Source: Bog-159 sp963785255
GTDB taxonomy: Bacteria > Acidobacteriota > Terriglobia > Bryobacterales > Bryobacteraceae
Length of the DNA: 64,000 nucleotides
NCBI GenBank assembly: GCA_963785255.1
Contig: CAWAUR010000013.1
Location: 496,001-560,000 of the forward strand
Direction: 5' to 3'
The position numbers and the translations under genes were made by a program. Positions 9,097 through 16,422 of this stretch are shown piece by piece; position 1 is the stretch's first letter; each line of letters starts with the position of its first letter. The notes below the pieces were generated by a model, which worked only from the letters and a program-made list of their open reading frames with translations, was not told where the DNA came from and made no database searches.

Positions 9097-9125
9097 AATA
9101 TAATGACCGTTCACTTTTTCGTCAA
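9097..9125 (-). promoter_or_regulatory. Sigma70-like promoter of the multihaem cytochrome gene
   Basis: Read on the minus strand: TTGACG (9125-9120), a 17-base spacer, then TATATT (9102-9097). Both boxes are close to consensus and the spacing is optimal. The predicted start is near 9090, about 25 bases ahead of the ATG. Confidence 0.65.
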
Positions 9126-9176
9126 GTATTTAAAACTTTCTGTTGCGAAACTCCGATTTGGATGTACACTTCTGGT

Positions 9177-9740
9177 ATGTGGAAGCTTGCTGGTTATATT
9201 CCACTGGCTCTAATGGGTGTGTTGGCCATGGCTGCTTGCCATTCCGCTCCCCGGGACGAGGCCACCCAGCCCGAGTCCGCACAGGTCGTTCGCGAATCGC
9301 TAAAAGCCCTCTACATGGAATGCAGCGCGGCTCGTCCGCGCTCGGTAGAGCAGCAGAAGCTGGTGTTGCGGATGGCCGAGGAAGCCTCCAACGGCAAAGA
9401 ACTTCTGCTGGCGCTGCGTGCGGCGGTAGGGGTTTTTCCCGCAAGTGCGGACGCGCAGACACAAAGGGCGGAAAGCCATCTACACTCCATTGTCGCGGCC
9501 AAAATGATGAAATTCGGCACACTGGATCAACTGATTGAATGCGCGATGAGTTATGCGGTCAATCGGGAAGACACTCAGCCGTTCGTCGAGCGCATGTTCC
9601 GGCTGGCCGGTCAGATCCATGATGCGCGAGTGTGGTATCGGATCAGACTCGCCGCGTTCCATCTGAATGCGAGCGACATGGCGCAGCAGGCGCAAGCCAA
9701 AGGCGACTTGCTGGCCGGAAAACAGGAGAACCCCCAATGA
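9177..9740 (+). CDS. Small secreted lipoprotein of unknown function
   Basis: The protein has 187 residues from ATG 9177 (MWKLAGYIPL); ATG 9162 is also in frame. The signal peptide ends in the lipobox L-A-M-A-A-C, so the mature protein should be lipidated at that Cys. The rest is alpha-helical and Ala/Gln-rich with no family I recognise. It is transcribed divergently from the multihaem cytochrome and its stop overlaps the start of the next gene (ATGA), so the two are translationally coupled. Position suggests, but does not show, a link to the cytochrome. Confidence 0.7.
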   Translation: MWKLAGYIPLALMGVLAMAACHSAPRDEATQPESAQVVRESLKALYMECSAARPRSVEQQKLVLRMAEEASNGKELLLALRAAVGVFPASADAQTQRAESHLHSIVAAKMMKFGTLDQLIECAMSYAVNREDTQPFVERMFRLAGQIHDARVWYRIRLAAFHLNASDMAQQAQAKGDLLAGKQENPQ

Positions 9741-9871
9741 GAACGTGGTTCCCGCACCGCAACCTGGCGGACGATCAAGCAGCTATCGCGCGTTACGCCT
9801 TAATCTTCGGTCTGTCGCTGATCTGCGTGGCGGGTCTCTATATCGGCACGTTATATCTGATTACGCAGTGA
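9737..9871 (+). CDS. Small single-span membrane protein (44 aa)
   Basis: It starts at ATG 9737, overlapping the lipoprotein stop by four bases, with AGGAG about 10 bases upstream. The N-terminal half is polar (RTWFPHRNLADDQAAIARY); the C-terminal half is one hydrophobic helix (ALIFGLSLICVAGLYIGTLY). Overlap and ribosome site support it as a real gene. Small one-helix proteins often stabilise membrane complexes; no function can be assigned. Confidence 0.65.
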   Translation: MRTWFPHRNLADDQAAIARYALIFGLSLICVAGLYIGTLYLITQ

Positions 9872-9972
9872 GGAGCCGGCGCCGCCGTCCGGCGGGGGCG
9901 TTCGGGTGATTCTTCAGGCAGGGCCGGAGTGTGCCCGGCGGCCCAAGCTCAGCCGGTGATGTGCTTTTGGGC

Positions 9973-10179
9973 CTAAACCTCTTGTTTATACTGCTCCCTG
10001 GCGCGCTCTTCGAGCCGTTCCACGATCTCGAGGCGCTCCCGCAACTGGGCGCGGTAACTTCTATGATCGGTGTGGCGGATTTCAACCATCAGTTTGGCGC
10101 GTTCCGACTCCAGCAGTTCACCCAAAACCTCCAACTCTTCGCTGCTCACGTCGAAAGGCGCATGTGCCATCTCACTCAT
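9973..10179 (-). CDS. Small helical protein, separated from its promoter by an IS element
   Basis: The protein has 68 residues and is almost wholly helical and charged, with a heptad-like C-terminal half (RAQLRERLEIVERLEERAREQ), probably a short coiled coil. AGGAG (10190-10186) precedes ATG 10179. I have no named family for it. The 8-bp target duplication of the IS21-like element begins 16 bases upstream of the start codon, so its original upstream region now lies beyond 14451 (see the promoter at 14470-14498). Confidence 0.72.
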   Translation of the reverse strand: MSEMAHAPFDVSSEELEVLGELLESERAKLMVEIRHTDHRSYRAQLRERLEIVERLEERAREQYKQEV

Positions 10180-10194
10180 GACCTACTCCTTTCG

Positions 10195-10202
10195 CCAACT
10201 CT
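10195..10202. repeat. Target-site duplication, left copy (CCAACTCT)
   Basis: CCAACTCT directly precedes the left inverted end of the IS21-like element and is repeated exactly at 14452-14459 after the right end. Eight bases is within the range known for IS21-family insertions. Confidence 0.9.
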
Positions 10203-10238
10203 TGTTAGCGGCGGCTAGGGAGGGAGCCATTTTGGCGG
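10203..10238 (+). repeat. Left terminal inverted repeat of the IS21-like element
   Basis: It begins TGTTAGCGGCGGC and ends TTTTGGCGG; its complement pairs with 14416-14451 at 26 of 36 positions. The conserved blocks are GGCGGC, GGG, CCA and TTTGGCGG. Confidence 0.85.
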
Positions 10239-10509
10239 GCCAGCGGGGACCATGCCGCCAATGGTGAGTAGCGGTGACTGGACACCAGCCAGACTAAACT
10301 GGTTTCAAGCAAGACGCGGGTGAGCGGTCGGCAGGAGTCATAGCCGCGCCGCCGCTGGCGGGAAAAAACGGAACGCCTTAGAGACGAGGTCGCGGGGCAT
10401 CCGATCTTTGCGATAGAGTTGTTGATCGTATTGATCCGAAGATCTGCTGCGCCCCGGAGAGGAGTGCGATCCCCTCCGGAGCAGGAGCTTCTGGGAGCAA
10501 TGACCTCCC

Positions 10510-11002
10510 ATGGGCCCTCCCAAGAGTCCTACAAGCCATCCCGAAAATCAAGAGGGCGGCCGGCGCCAACGGTCCGGGTGCCGGCCGCGGTCCCGACGGT
10601 GTCTGCTCAAAGGTTGTGAGCAGCGGTTTCGTCCGCGGCGGGCGCGGCAGCGTTATTGCAGCGAGCCGTGCCGGGAGGAGGCGCGAGCCTGGTCGCGGTG
10701 GAAGGCGCAGCAACGATACCGGGCGACGAGGGCGGGCAAACGGCAACGCATCGGCCAAAGCCAGCGTTATCGGGATCGCGTCAGAAACCGGAAACCACCA
10801 GTAGGCGAGGCCGTTCCGGGCGCCGCGAGGGTCATCACTAAGAAGTTTTTTCGACGCTTGTTGTGACCGGCCTGGCTGCTACGCCGGGTTCGTGCGCCAG
10901 CGGCGCTCGCCGGCGCAGCACTTCTGCTCGCACGAGTGCCGGCGTGCCATGGAGCGCGTCTGGGAACGCGAGCGACACTGGCAACGGACACGCGCCGGTT
11001 GA
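10510..11002 (+). CDS. Double zinc-motif protein of the IS element, needs +1 frameshift
   Basis: Frame 1 runs from ATG 10510 and stops at 10866. It encodes one module with C-L-L-K-G-C then Y-C-S-E-P-C-R, followed by a basic helix rich in W, R and Q. Frame 2 then carries a second similar module from about 10846: C-D-R-P-G-C then F-C-S-H-E-C-R, R-A-M-E-R-V-W-E-R-E-R-H-W, stopping at 11002. Both modules share the C-x4-C ... C-x3-C pattern. Frame 2 has no start codon after its previous stop at 10804, so the second module can only be made by frameshifting at or near TTTTTTC (10846-10852). It is either one gene with programmed +1 shifting or one disabled by a base insertion. Zinc binding and DNA contact are inferred. 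Confidence 0.6.
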
Positions 11003-11127
11003 GCGGAATCCGGCGCGCGGCGATGTGTCCAGGCGGTGGGAATGGCACCGCCAGTTAACCGTGACGTATTGATCGGCGCCGGGCCACTGGCTTACATTCA
11101 ACCTGTCCCGCAAGGAAGGGGACGCGA

Positions 11128-12045
11128 GTGCTGCGCTGGGCCGACAACAATCTGCTCGATCTGAAGTGGGAGGAGATCGGAGAACACTACGGACGCTATC
11201 GCTTACACGTGCCGGAAGCGGAACGGGCCATGGCGCGATCGCTGGAGCGCTATGGGCAGTTGTCGCCGGTGGTGGTGTGCCGGCGCCAGGACCGCTACGA
11301 ACTGATCGACGGTTTCAAACGCTTGGGCGCCGTACGCGGTCTGGCGCAGATCCCGCGTCTGTCGGCGCGACTCATGGAGGCCGATGAGCGTCAGGCGAAG
11401 GCGGCCATCTACGGGCTGAATCGCGCCGGGGGCCGCACACGGGAACTGGAAGAAGCCTGGATCATCCAGGCGCTGGTGCGGGAAGACGGATTGAGCCAGG
11501 TGGAGGTGGCCGAACTGTTGGGCCGCCACAAGAGTTGGGTGTGCCGGCGGCTGGCGCTGATCGAGCGGTTGGGCCCCAAGGCGAAAGACGAACTGCGCGT
11601 GGGCTTGTTGACGCCCACGGCGGCGCGGCAGATCGTGCGGTTGCCGCAGGGCAACCAGACCGAAGTGCTGGAAGCGATCCGGCGCGAAGCGCTGTCGAAC
11701 GCGGAACTGGGCGGCGTGGTGGACCTTTGGTTGCGATGTTCCGAACGCCGCCAGCAAGAATATCTCCTGGCGCATCCTCGCGAAGCGCTCTCGCAGGGCA
11801 AGGGAGTGCTTCCCGCGGTGCGCGATCCCCGGCTGAGCGAAGCCGGAAACCAGGTATGGAAGCGCGTCGGGATGCTGCTGGATGTGCTGGGGCGCATGGA
11901 GGTGTGGCTGGCGCACCAGGGGCGCACCGGGCTGACGCCGGAGGATCGCGTGATCTTGCTGCCCCGTTTCCAAAGGCTGGCGCGGGATGCCGGATCGGTG
12001 GCGGTGTTGAGTCGGGACTTCGTCGGCGAACTGGAGCGCGCATGA
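11128..12045 (+). CDS. ParB/Spo0J-like protein carried by the IS21-like element
   Basis: The protein has 305 residues, starting at GTG 11128 after AAGGAAGGGG. Residues about 25-75 resemble the ParB N-terminal domain: MARSLERYGQLSPVVV, then RYELIDGFKRLGA, the counterpart of the 'GERR' CTP-binding box of ParB, here D-G-F-K-R. Residues about 110-145 hold a helix-turn-helix (LSQVEVAELLGRHKSWVCRR). The C-terminal half is unassigned. Classical ParB pairs with ParA at parS sites; no parA is present here. The stop overlaps istA by four bases (ATGA), tying it to transposition. A DNA-binding cofactor or target-choice role is inferred. Confidence 0.82.
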   Translation: MLRWADNNLLDLKWEEIGEHYGRYRLHVPEAERAMARSLERYGQLSPVVVCRRQDRYELIDGFKRLGAVRGLAQIPRLSARLMEADERQAKAAIYGLNRAGGRTRELEEAWIIQALVREDGLSQVEVAELLGRHKSWVCRRLALIERLGPKAKDELRVGLLTPTAARQIVRLPQGNQTEVLEAIRREALSNAELGGVVDLWLRCSERRQQEYLLAHPREALSQGKGVLPAVRDPRLSEAGNQVWKRVGMLLDVLGRMEVWLAHQGRTGLTPEDRVILLPRFQRLARDAGSVAVLSRDFVGELERA

Positions 12046-13580
12046 AGGGATCGACACGCAACGAGATCATCCGCTTGCACTACGGTGGTGCTTCGCAGCG
12101 CCGCATCGCCAAACTGCTGGGAGTCGCCCGCAAGAGCGTGGCGCGTGTGCTGCTAGGTCACGAACAACACAGGGCAGAACCGGTGGAAGCGGAACGCCCG
12201 CGACGGCCGAGCACGCTGGACCCATTCGCCGATCACATGGCACAACTGCTGGAGCGCTATCCGGATATCACGGCGGTCCGCTTGCATGAGGAGTTGTGTC
12301 GGCTGGGTTTCCAAGGTCGCTACACGATTGTGCGGGACCGGCTGCGGGTGCTCCGGCCGCACGCGCCGAAACTGCCCGTGCAGCGATTCGAGACCGGTCC
12401 AGGCGTGCAATCGCAGATGGATTATTCGCCGTACGATATCTCTTTCACGGCCGAAGGGCGGCGCCGGGTGCATGCCTTCAGCTACATTCTGGCCTACTCC
12501 CGCCGCCAGTACGTGCGTTTTGTAGAGAGGCAGGACTTTGCCACCACCATCCGGGAACACGTGCGGGCCTTCGAGCATTTCGGTGGTCTGTGCGCCACCT
12601 GTCTATACGACAACATGAAAGTGGTGGTGACTGGCTATGACGGCGACCAGCCGATTTACAACACCCGGTTCCTGTCCTTCGCCACGCACTACGGCTATCA
12701 ACCCTGGGCATGCCGCCCCCATCGTCCGCAAACCAAAGGTAAAGTGGAACGGCCATTTGCCTACCTCGAAACCAACCTGCTCAACGGCCGCACGTTCACT
12801 TCGCTGGAGCACCTGAACGAGACCGCCGCGCTCTGGCTTGCCGACATCGCCGACGTGCACTTGCACCGGGAAACCAAGCGCCGGCCCATCGATCTCTACC
12901 AGGAAGAGAAACCGCACCTGCTGAGCTTGCCGGCGCGCGCCTATGACACCGCCCAGGTCTTCTACCGCACGGTGAATCCGGAAGGTCAGGTGGCGTACCT
13001 GCAGAACTTCTACTCCGTGCCGTGGCAGCGCATTGGAGAACTGCTGCCGCTACGCATCACTGAGAAGGAATTGATCGTCTACGGCCCCGACGTAAAGGAG
13101 ATCGCCCGCCATGCGTTGTACCCTTCCGGAATCAATGGAGAGAAGCGCACTGTTCCCGAACATTCTCCAGGGCGAGATCACCATCAGAAATACGAGTTAC
13201 TGAAACAGCGCTTTGCGGAATTCGGATCGGAGGGCGTCCGGTTCCTCGACGAACTGGTCCGCACCAGGCGCCGCGGCAAAGATGAAGCCGCACGCGTGTT
13301 GGGCCTGCTGGCCACATACCACCGCGAGGATCTGGCGCGCGCGCTACAGCGCGCCGTGCGCTACCGCGCTTTCTCCTGGTCCGCGGTGGAGCGGATCCTG
13401 GCGGCGCAAGCACGTCCCCGATCCGGATGGGAATCACTGCAAGCCGAGGCGCAGGGACAACTCGACGAGATCCTCCGGCAGTCTCCCGTATCCACTCGCT
13501 CGACAGCGGAATATCAGGCGCTGCTGGAAGAAACGGTGACTCACGATGAAACCGACGAAGACGACGATCCCTCTGCGTGA
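12042..13580 (+). CDS. istA: IS21-family transposase IstA
   Basis: The protein has 512 residues. An N-terminal helix-turn-helix (residues about 15-40, ASQRRIAKLLGVARKSVARV) is followed by a DDE integrase core: Asp127 (QMDYSP), Asp190 (CLYDNMK) and Glu236 (KGKVERPF). The C-terminal segment contains the beta-barrel-like 'VAYLQNFYSVP' region seen in IstA proteins, then an acidic tail. It cuts and joins the element ends with IstB. It overlaps the ParB-like gene by 4 bases and istB by 35 bases, so all three are likely read from one message. The frame is intact and the catalytic triad is present. Confidence 0.95.
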   Translation: MKGSTRNEIIRLHYGGASQRRIAKLLGVARKSVARVLLGHEQHRAEPVEAERPRRPSTLDPFADHMAQLLERYPDITAVRLHEELCRLGFQGRYTIVRDRLRVLRPHAPKLPVQRFETGPGVQSQMDYSPYDISFTAEGRRRVHAFSYILAYSRRQYVRFVERQDFATTIREHVRAFEHFGGLCATCLYDNMKVVVTGYDGDQPIYNTRFLSFATHYGYQPWACRPHRPQTKGKVERPFAYLETNLLNGRTFTSLEHLNETAALWLADIADVHLHRETKRRPIDLYQEEKPHLLSLPARAYDTAQVFYRTVNPEGQVAYLQNFYSVPWQRIGELLPLRITEKELIVYGPDVKEIARHALYPSGINGEKRTVPEHSPGRDHHQKYELLKQRFAEFGSEGVRFLDELVRTRRRGKDEAARVLGLLATYHREDLARALQRAVRYRAFSWSAVERILAAQARPRSGWESLQAEAQGQLDEILRQSPVSTRSTAEYQALLEETVTHDETDEDDDPSA

Positions 13581-14334
13581 CCGGTGTTTGAGTCACTGCG
13601 CGACTCTGCGGATTCCGCTGGAAGGCGTATCGCTGGACGAGTTGCTGTCCAGGGCGGAGAAGGAGAACCTCTCTCATTTGCACTTCCTCGACCTGCTGCT
13701 GGGGACGCAGGCCGACGCGCGTCGCGAACGCGCCGTCGCGCGGCGCATCCGAGAGGCCCATTTTGCGGACAGCAAGACCTTGGAGGGGTTCGACTGGCAG
13801 TTCAATCCCAAAGCCTTCGACCGCGTGCAGATCGAGGAACTGGCTACCGGAGATTTCATCCGGCGCTGTAACAATCTGATTATGGTCGGCTGGAGCGGAA
13901 TCGGAAAGAGTCACATCATTCAAGCCTTGGGGCAGAAGGTCTGCGTTCAGGGCTACCGCGTTTTATATCGCACTTCCGCCGAGTTACTCTCCGATCTGAC
14001 GGCTTCACTCGCCGACAAAACTCTGCCCGCGCGTTTGCGCTATTACACGCGCCCAGACCTTTTGATTGTTGATGAATTCGGGTTCGACCGCATCGAACGA
14101 ACCGAGTGCGCGCAGGCTGCCCACCTGCTCTACAAGATCATCGCTTCACGCAACCAGAAACGTTCCACCGCGCTAGTGACCAACGTGGACTTCGACAAAT
14201 GGGCAGAGTACCTGGTCGATGGCCCACTGGCGATGGCTCTCCTCGACCGCCTGGTCGAACGCGCGATCATCCTCAAGATCAAAGGCAAGACTTACCGTAC
14301 CCCTCTGGTCAAAAGCGAGGACAATCCGGCCTGA
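13546..14334 (+). CDS. istB: IS21-family helper ATPase IstB
   Basis: The protein has 262 residues with a AAA+ fold related to DnaC/DnaA. Walker A is G-W-S-G-I-G-K-S (Lys121), Walker B is L-L-I-V-D-E-F-G-F, and a sensor-1-like T-N-V-D stretch follows. ATG 13546 lies inside the end of istA, and no clear ribosome site is seen, so translation is probably coupled. IstB forms ATP-dependent oligomers on target DNA and activates IstA. Length is normal for the family and the frame is intact. Confidence 0.95.
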   Translation: MKPTKTTIPLRDRCLSHCATLRIPLEGVSLDELLSRAEKENLSHLHFLDLLLGTQADARRERAVARRIREAHFADSKTLEGFDWQFNPKAFDRVQIEELATGDFIRRCNNLIMVGWSGIGKSHIIQALGQKVCVQGYRVLYRTSAELLSDLTASLADKTLPARLRYYTRPDLLIVDEFGFDRIERTECAQAAHLLYKIIASRNQKRSTALVTNVDFDKWAEYLVDGPLAMALLDRLVERAIILKIKGKTYRTPLVKSEDNPA

Positions 14335-14415
14335 GAGAAGGAAACAGCCGTTTCCTTCCCTATTCCTGCGCCCACCGCGGGCCAGAGCGTAACCCCGCAC
14401 CTGGCTCCGTCTCGA

Positions 14416-14451
14416 CCGCCAAACTGGTACCCTTTTTCGCCGCCACCGACA
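14416..14451 (-). repeat. Right terminal inverted repeat of the IS21-like element
   Basis: Read on the minus strand it starts TGTCGGTGGCGGC and ends TTTGGCGG, pairing with 10203-10238. The stretch 14335-14415 between istB and this repeat holds no gene. Confidence 0.85.
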
Positions 14452-14459
14452 CCAACTCT
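14452..14459. repeat. Target-site duplication, right copy (CCAACTCT)
   Basis: An exact repeat of 10195-10202, directly after the right end of the element. Confidence 0.9.
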
Positions 14460-14469
14460 TTCCGTTTTT

Positions 14470-14498
14470 ATTTAACGCCCGCCGGGCGCTGAGGTCAA
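14470..14498 (-). promoter_or_regulatory. Displaced promoter of the small gene at 9973-10179
   Basis: On the minus strand, TTGACC (14498-14493), a 17-base spacer and TTAAAT (14475-14470) form a good sigma70-like promoter pointing towards the IS element. If the element and one target copy are removed, this promoter lies about 27 bases from transcript start to the ATG at 10179. It is therefore probably the original promoter of that gene, now 4.25 kb away. Confidence 0.6.
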
Positions 14499-14589
14499 GG
14501 GCCACGGGCGCTTAATGTCCTCGGTGCTTAACCGTTTTGGGGATTTCCGGCTGAAGGACCGCTCCGTTGAAGACGCAGGCTGGCTAACT

Positions 14590-14673
14590 GGAGGGCGGGC
14601 AATTCTGCCCGCAGCCGGCTTTCAGCCGGCTAGCCGCCTGAAAGGCGGCTGCGGCCAGGATTGGCCGCCCTCC
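14590..14673. repeat. Nested hairpin repeat
   Basis: An outer pair GGAGGGCGG ... CCGCCCTCC encloses smaller hairpins: GGGCAATTCTGCCC, AGCCGGCTTTCAGCCGGCT and AGCCGCCTGAAAGGCGGCT. It can fold into a branched structure. It lies inside the gene-free stretch 14452-14906, which otherwise holds repeat family A and the displaced promoter. Confidence 0.75.
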
Positions 14674-14716
14674 AATTGGTCTTCATCGCTTTCGGTGGCC
14701 GCAGGGCCATGGGGCA

Positions 14717-14789
14717 CTCCCTGACGGTCGCGGCTCTGTAGATCGTGCGAAATAGACGCGGCTGTTACCGAGCCGCGACCGTCAGGGAG
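14717..14789. repeat. Dispersed palindromic repeat family A, copy 1
   Basis: Perfect 20-bp arms (CTCCCTGACGGTCGCGGCTC and its complement) enclose a 33-base loop containing TGCGAAATAGACGCGGCTG. The loop closely matches that of the copy at 24397-24472, so the whole unit, not just the arms, is conserved. An upstream stretch from about 14530 (CCGTTTTGGGGATTTCCGG) also resembles the flank of the copy at 27863. Confidence 0.85.
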
Positions 14790-14906
14790 CGTCTTCCCAG
14801 AACAGCACTCGGCTGTGTAAACGCTGTCCATTGTTTTTGGAGTCCGTGCCCAAAATCCGGAGTTGCAGATAGCAATACCTGCGTGAATTGAACTACGTTA
14901 CGGATT

Positions 14907-16385
14907 ATGAGGAGTCTTGCCCACGCATGTCTGGTAGCCGCTTTGGGCGCCGCAACGGCTTGGTCCGCCGACGATCAAGTCAGCGTGAACGTCAACTGGA
15001 ACAAGGTGACCCGCGAGTCGCGGACTACTGCCACTCTGCAAGTGGTGGTGAATCCGGCGTTGCGGCCGGGATCGCCGATTCACGATCGCGCGTATGCGGA
15101 GGTACGGCGCTTGGGCGCGGATTACGTGCGCTACGTGCCGTGGCTGCCGTATCCCAAGCTGGCCGTGGCGGAATTGCGCGCTCCCGACAAGCAGCAGACG
15201 TATTGGGATTTCTCACTGATCGACCCGATGACGGTCGACTTCCTCAATGCTACCGCGGGACACCCCGTGATTATGAACTTCAGCACCATTCCGGCGTGGA
15301 TGTTCAAGACGCCGGATGAGGTGAAATATCCGGACGATCCCGAGCAGGTGATGTGGGACTATACCAAAGGGACCGAATTGCGGGACGCCACGATGCGCGA
15401 GTTGGCCGCTTATTATGCGCGCCTGGTGAGCTGGTACACGCGGGGCGGCTTCACCGACGAACTGGGCAAGAGGCACGAGTCGGGCCACCATTTCAACATC
15501 GATTACTGGGAGGTGCTCAATGAGGTGGATTTCGAACACAACATGACGCCCGAACAGTACACGGCGCGCTACGACGCGGTGGTGGCGGCTATCCGCAAAG
15601 TGGCGCCGCACATGAAATTCGTGGGCCTGGCGCTGGCGGATCCGGCGCGCAATCCGCGCATGTTCGAATATTTCCTGAACCGGAAGAATCATAAGCGGGG
15701 CATTCCCCTGGACATGATCTCGTATCACTTTTACGCCACGCCGGCGGCCGATCAGACTCCCGAAGTGCAGCCATACATCTACTTCACGCAAGCCGACCGA
15801 TTTCTCGCCGTAGTGGGATACATCGAAGCGATCCGCCAGCGCCTCTCGCCGGCCACGCGCACGGCGGTCGACGAGATCGGCGCGATTCTGCCCGGCGATC
15901 CCGGCCAGGCGGGCCGGCCTGTACAGCCGATTCCCACTTCCTATTGGAACCTGGCGGGAGCGACTTACGCGTATGTGTATGGCAACCTGGCGGCCATGGG
16001 AATCGATATTGCCGCGGAATCGCAATTGGTCGGGTATCCGACGCAGTTCCCGAGCGTCACCATGGTGGATTGGAATAACGGCGCTCCAAATGCACGTTTT
16101 CGCGTGCTGGAGCTAATCCACAAGCACTTTGCGCCGGGCGACGAGCTTCTGGAAACATCCGTGGCCGGCGGGAATCTCTACGCGCAGGCATTTCGCACCA
16201 GGGCAGGGAAGCGGGAGGTCCTGCTGGTCAACCAGCGCGACCGGCCGATCGCGGTGGCGCTTCCGGGAGCGGCCACCTGGGAGTACGTAGACCAGAGCAC
16301 GGCCAGCGGGCCCGCGGCGAGTACGTCCGTGAAAGGATCGGTGACTTTGAACGGGCTGGCGGCCGGCGTGGCTACGCTCGATTAG
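14907..16385 (+). CDS. Secreted GH39-like (clan GH-A) glycoside hydrolase
   Basis: The protein has 492 residues with a signal peptide (MRSLAHACLVAALGAATAWSA). The body fits a (beta/alpha)8 barrel of clan GH-A: acid/base Glu206 in Y-W-E-V-L-N-E-V and probable nucleophile Glu323 in A-V-D-E-I-G-A. 'RYVPWLPYPKL' and 'VIMNFSTIPAWM' match strands seen in GH39 beta-xylosidase/iduronidase-like enzymes. The C-terminal ~90 residues look like a beta-sandwich. It should act on an extracellular or periplasmic glycoside; the substrate cannot be told. No clear ribosome site precedes ATG 14907. Confidence 0.78.
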   Translation: MRSLAHACLVAALGAATAWSADDQVSVNVNWNKVTRESRTTATLQVVVNPALRPGSPIHDRAYAEVRRLGADYVRYVPWLPYPKLAVAELRAPDKQQTYWDFSLIDPMTVDFLNATAGHPVIMNFSTIPAWMFKTPDEVKYPDDPEQVMWDYTKGTELRDATMRELAAYYARLVSWYTRGGFTDELGKRHESGHHFNIDYWEVLNEVDFEHNMTPEQYTARYDAVVAAIRKVAPHMKFVGLALADPARNPRMFEYFLNRKNHKRGIPLDMISYHFYATPAADQTPEVQPYIYFTQADRFLAVVGYIEAIRQRLSPATRTAVDEIGAILPGDPGQAGRPVQPIPTSYWNLAGATYAYVYGNLAAMGIDIAAESQLVGYPTQFPSVTMVDWNNGAPNARFRVLELIHKHFAPGDELLETSVAGGNLYAQAFRTRAGKREVLLVNQRDRPIAVALPGAATWEYVDQSTASGPAASTSVKGSVTLNGLAAGVATLD

Positions 16386-16422
16386 CGCCCTGGATGTAGA
16401 ATGAGCGGGGAAGGAGGTAACC

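Larger units (their letters stand above)
10203..14451. mobile_element. IS21-like element with zinc-motif, ParB-like, istA and istB genes
   Basis: The element is 4,249 bp. Its ends are imperfect 36-bp inverted repeats (10203-10238 and 14416-14451; 26 of 36 positions match with no gaps by my hand alignment), starting TGT and ending ACA as usual for IS21. It is flanked by a perfect 8-bp direct repeat. Inside, all on the plus strand: a zinc-motif protein (10510-11002, frameshifted), a ParB-like protein (11128-12045), IstA transposase (12042-13580) and IstB ATPase (13546-14334). The last three genes overlap. Typical IS21 elements are about 2-2.5 kb with only istA and istB; here two extra genes lie within the mapped ends. 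The perfect duplication suggests recent insertion. Confidence 0.92.

Noticed and set aside
11535..12041. Long N-terminal extension of IstA
   Set aside because: The in-frame reading is a shadow of the ParB-like gene; the true start ATG 12042 overlaps its stop and begins with the family's helix-turn-helix.
11128..12045. Chromosome partition locus (parABS)
   Set aside because: There is no parA and no parS-like site, and the gene lies inside an IS element and overlaps istA.
10262..14454. Alternative element ends TGGTG at 10262 and CACCA at 14454
   Set aside because: The similarity is short and needs gaps, and no flanking duplication fits. The 10203/14451 ends give 36 aligned bases without gaps and an exact 8-bp duplication.
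14590..14789. Structured RNA gene or riboswitch
   Set aside because: The foldable elements are palindromic repeats that recur elsewhere in either orientation, with no conserved riboswitch core seen.
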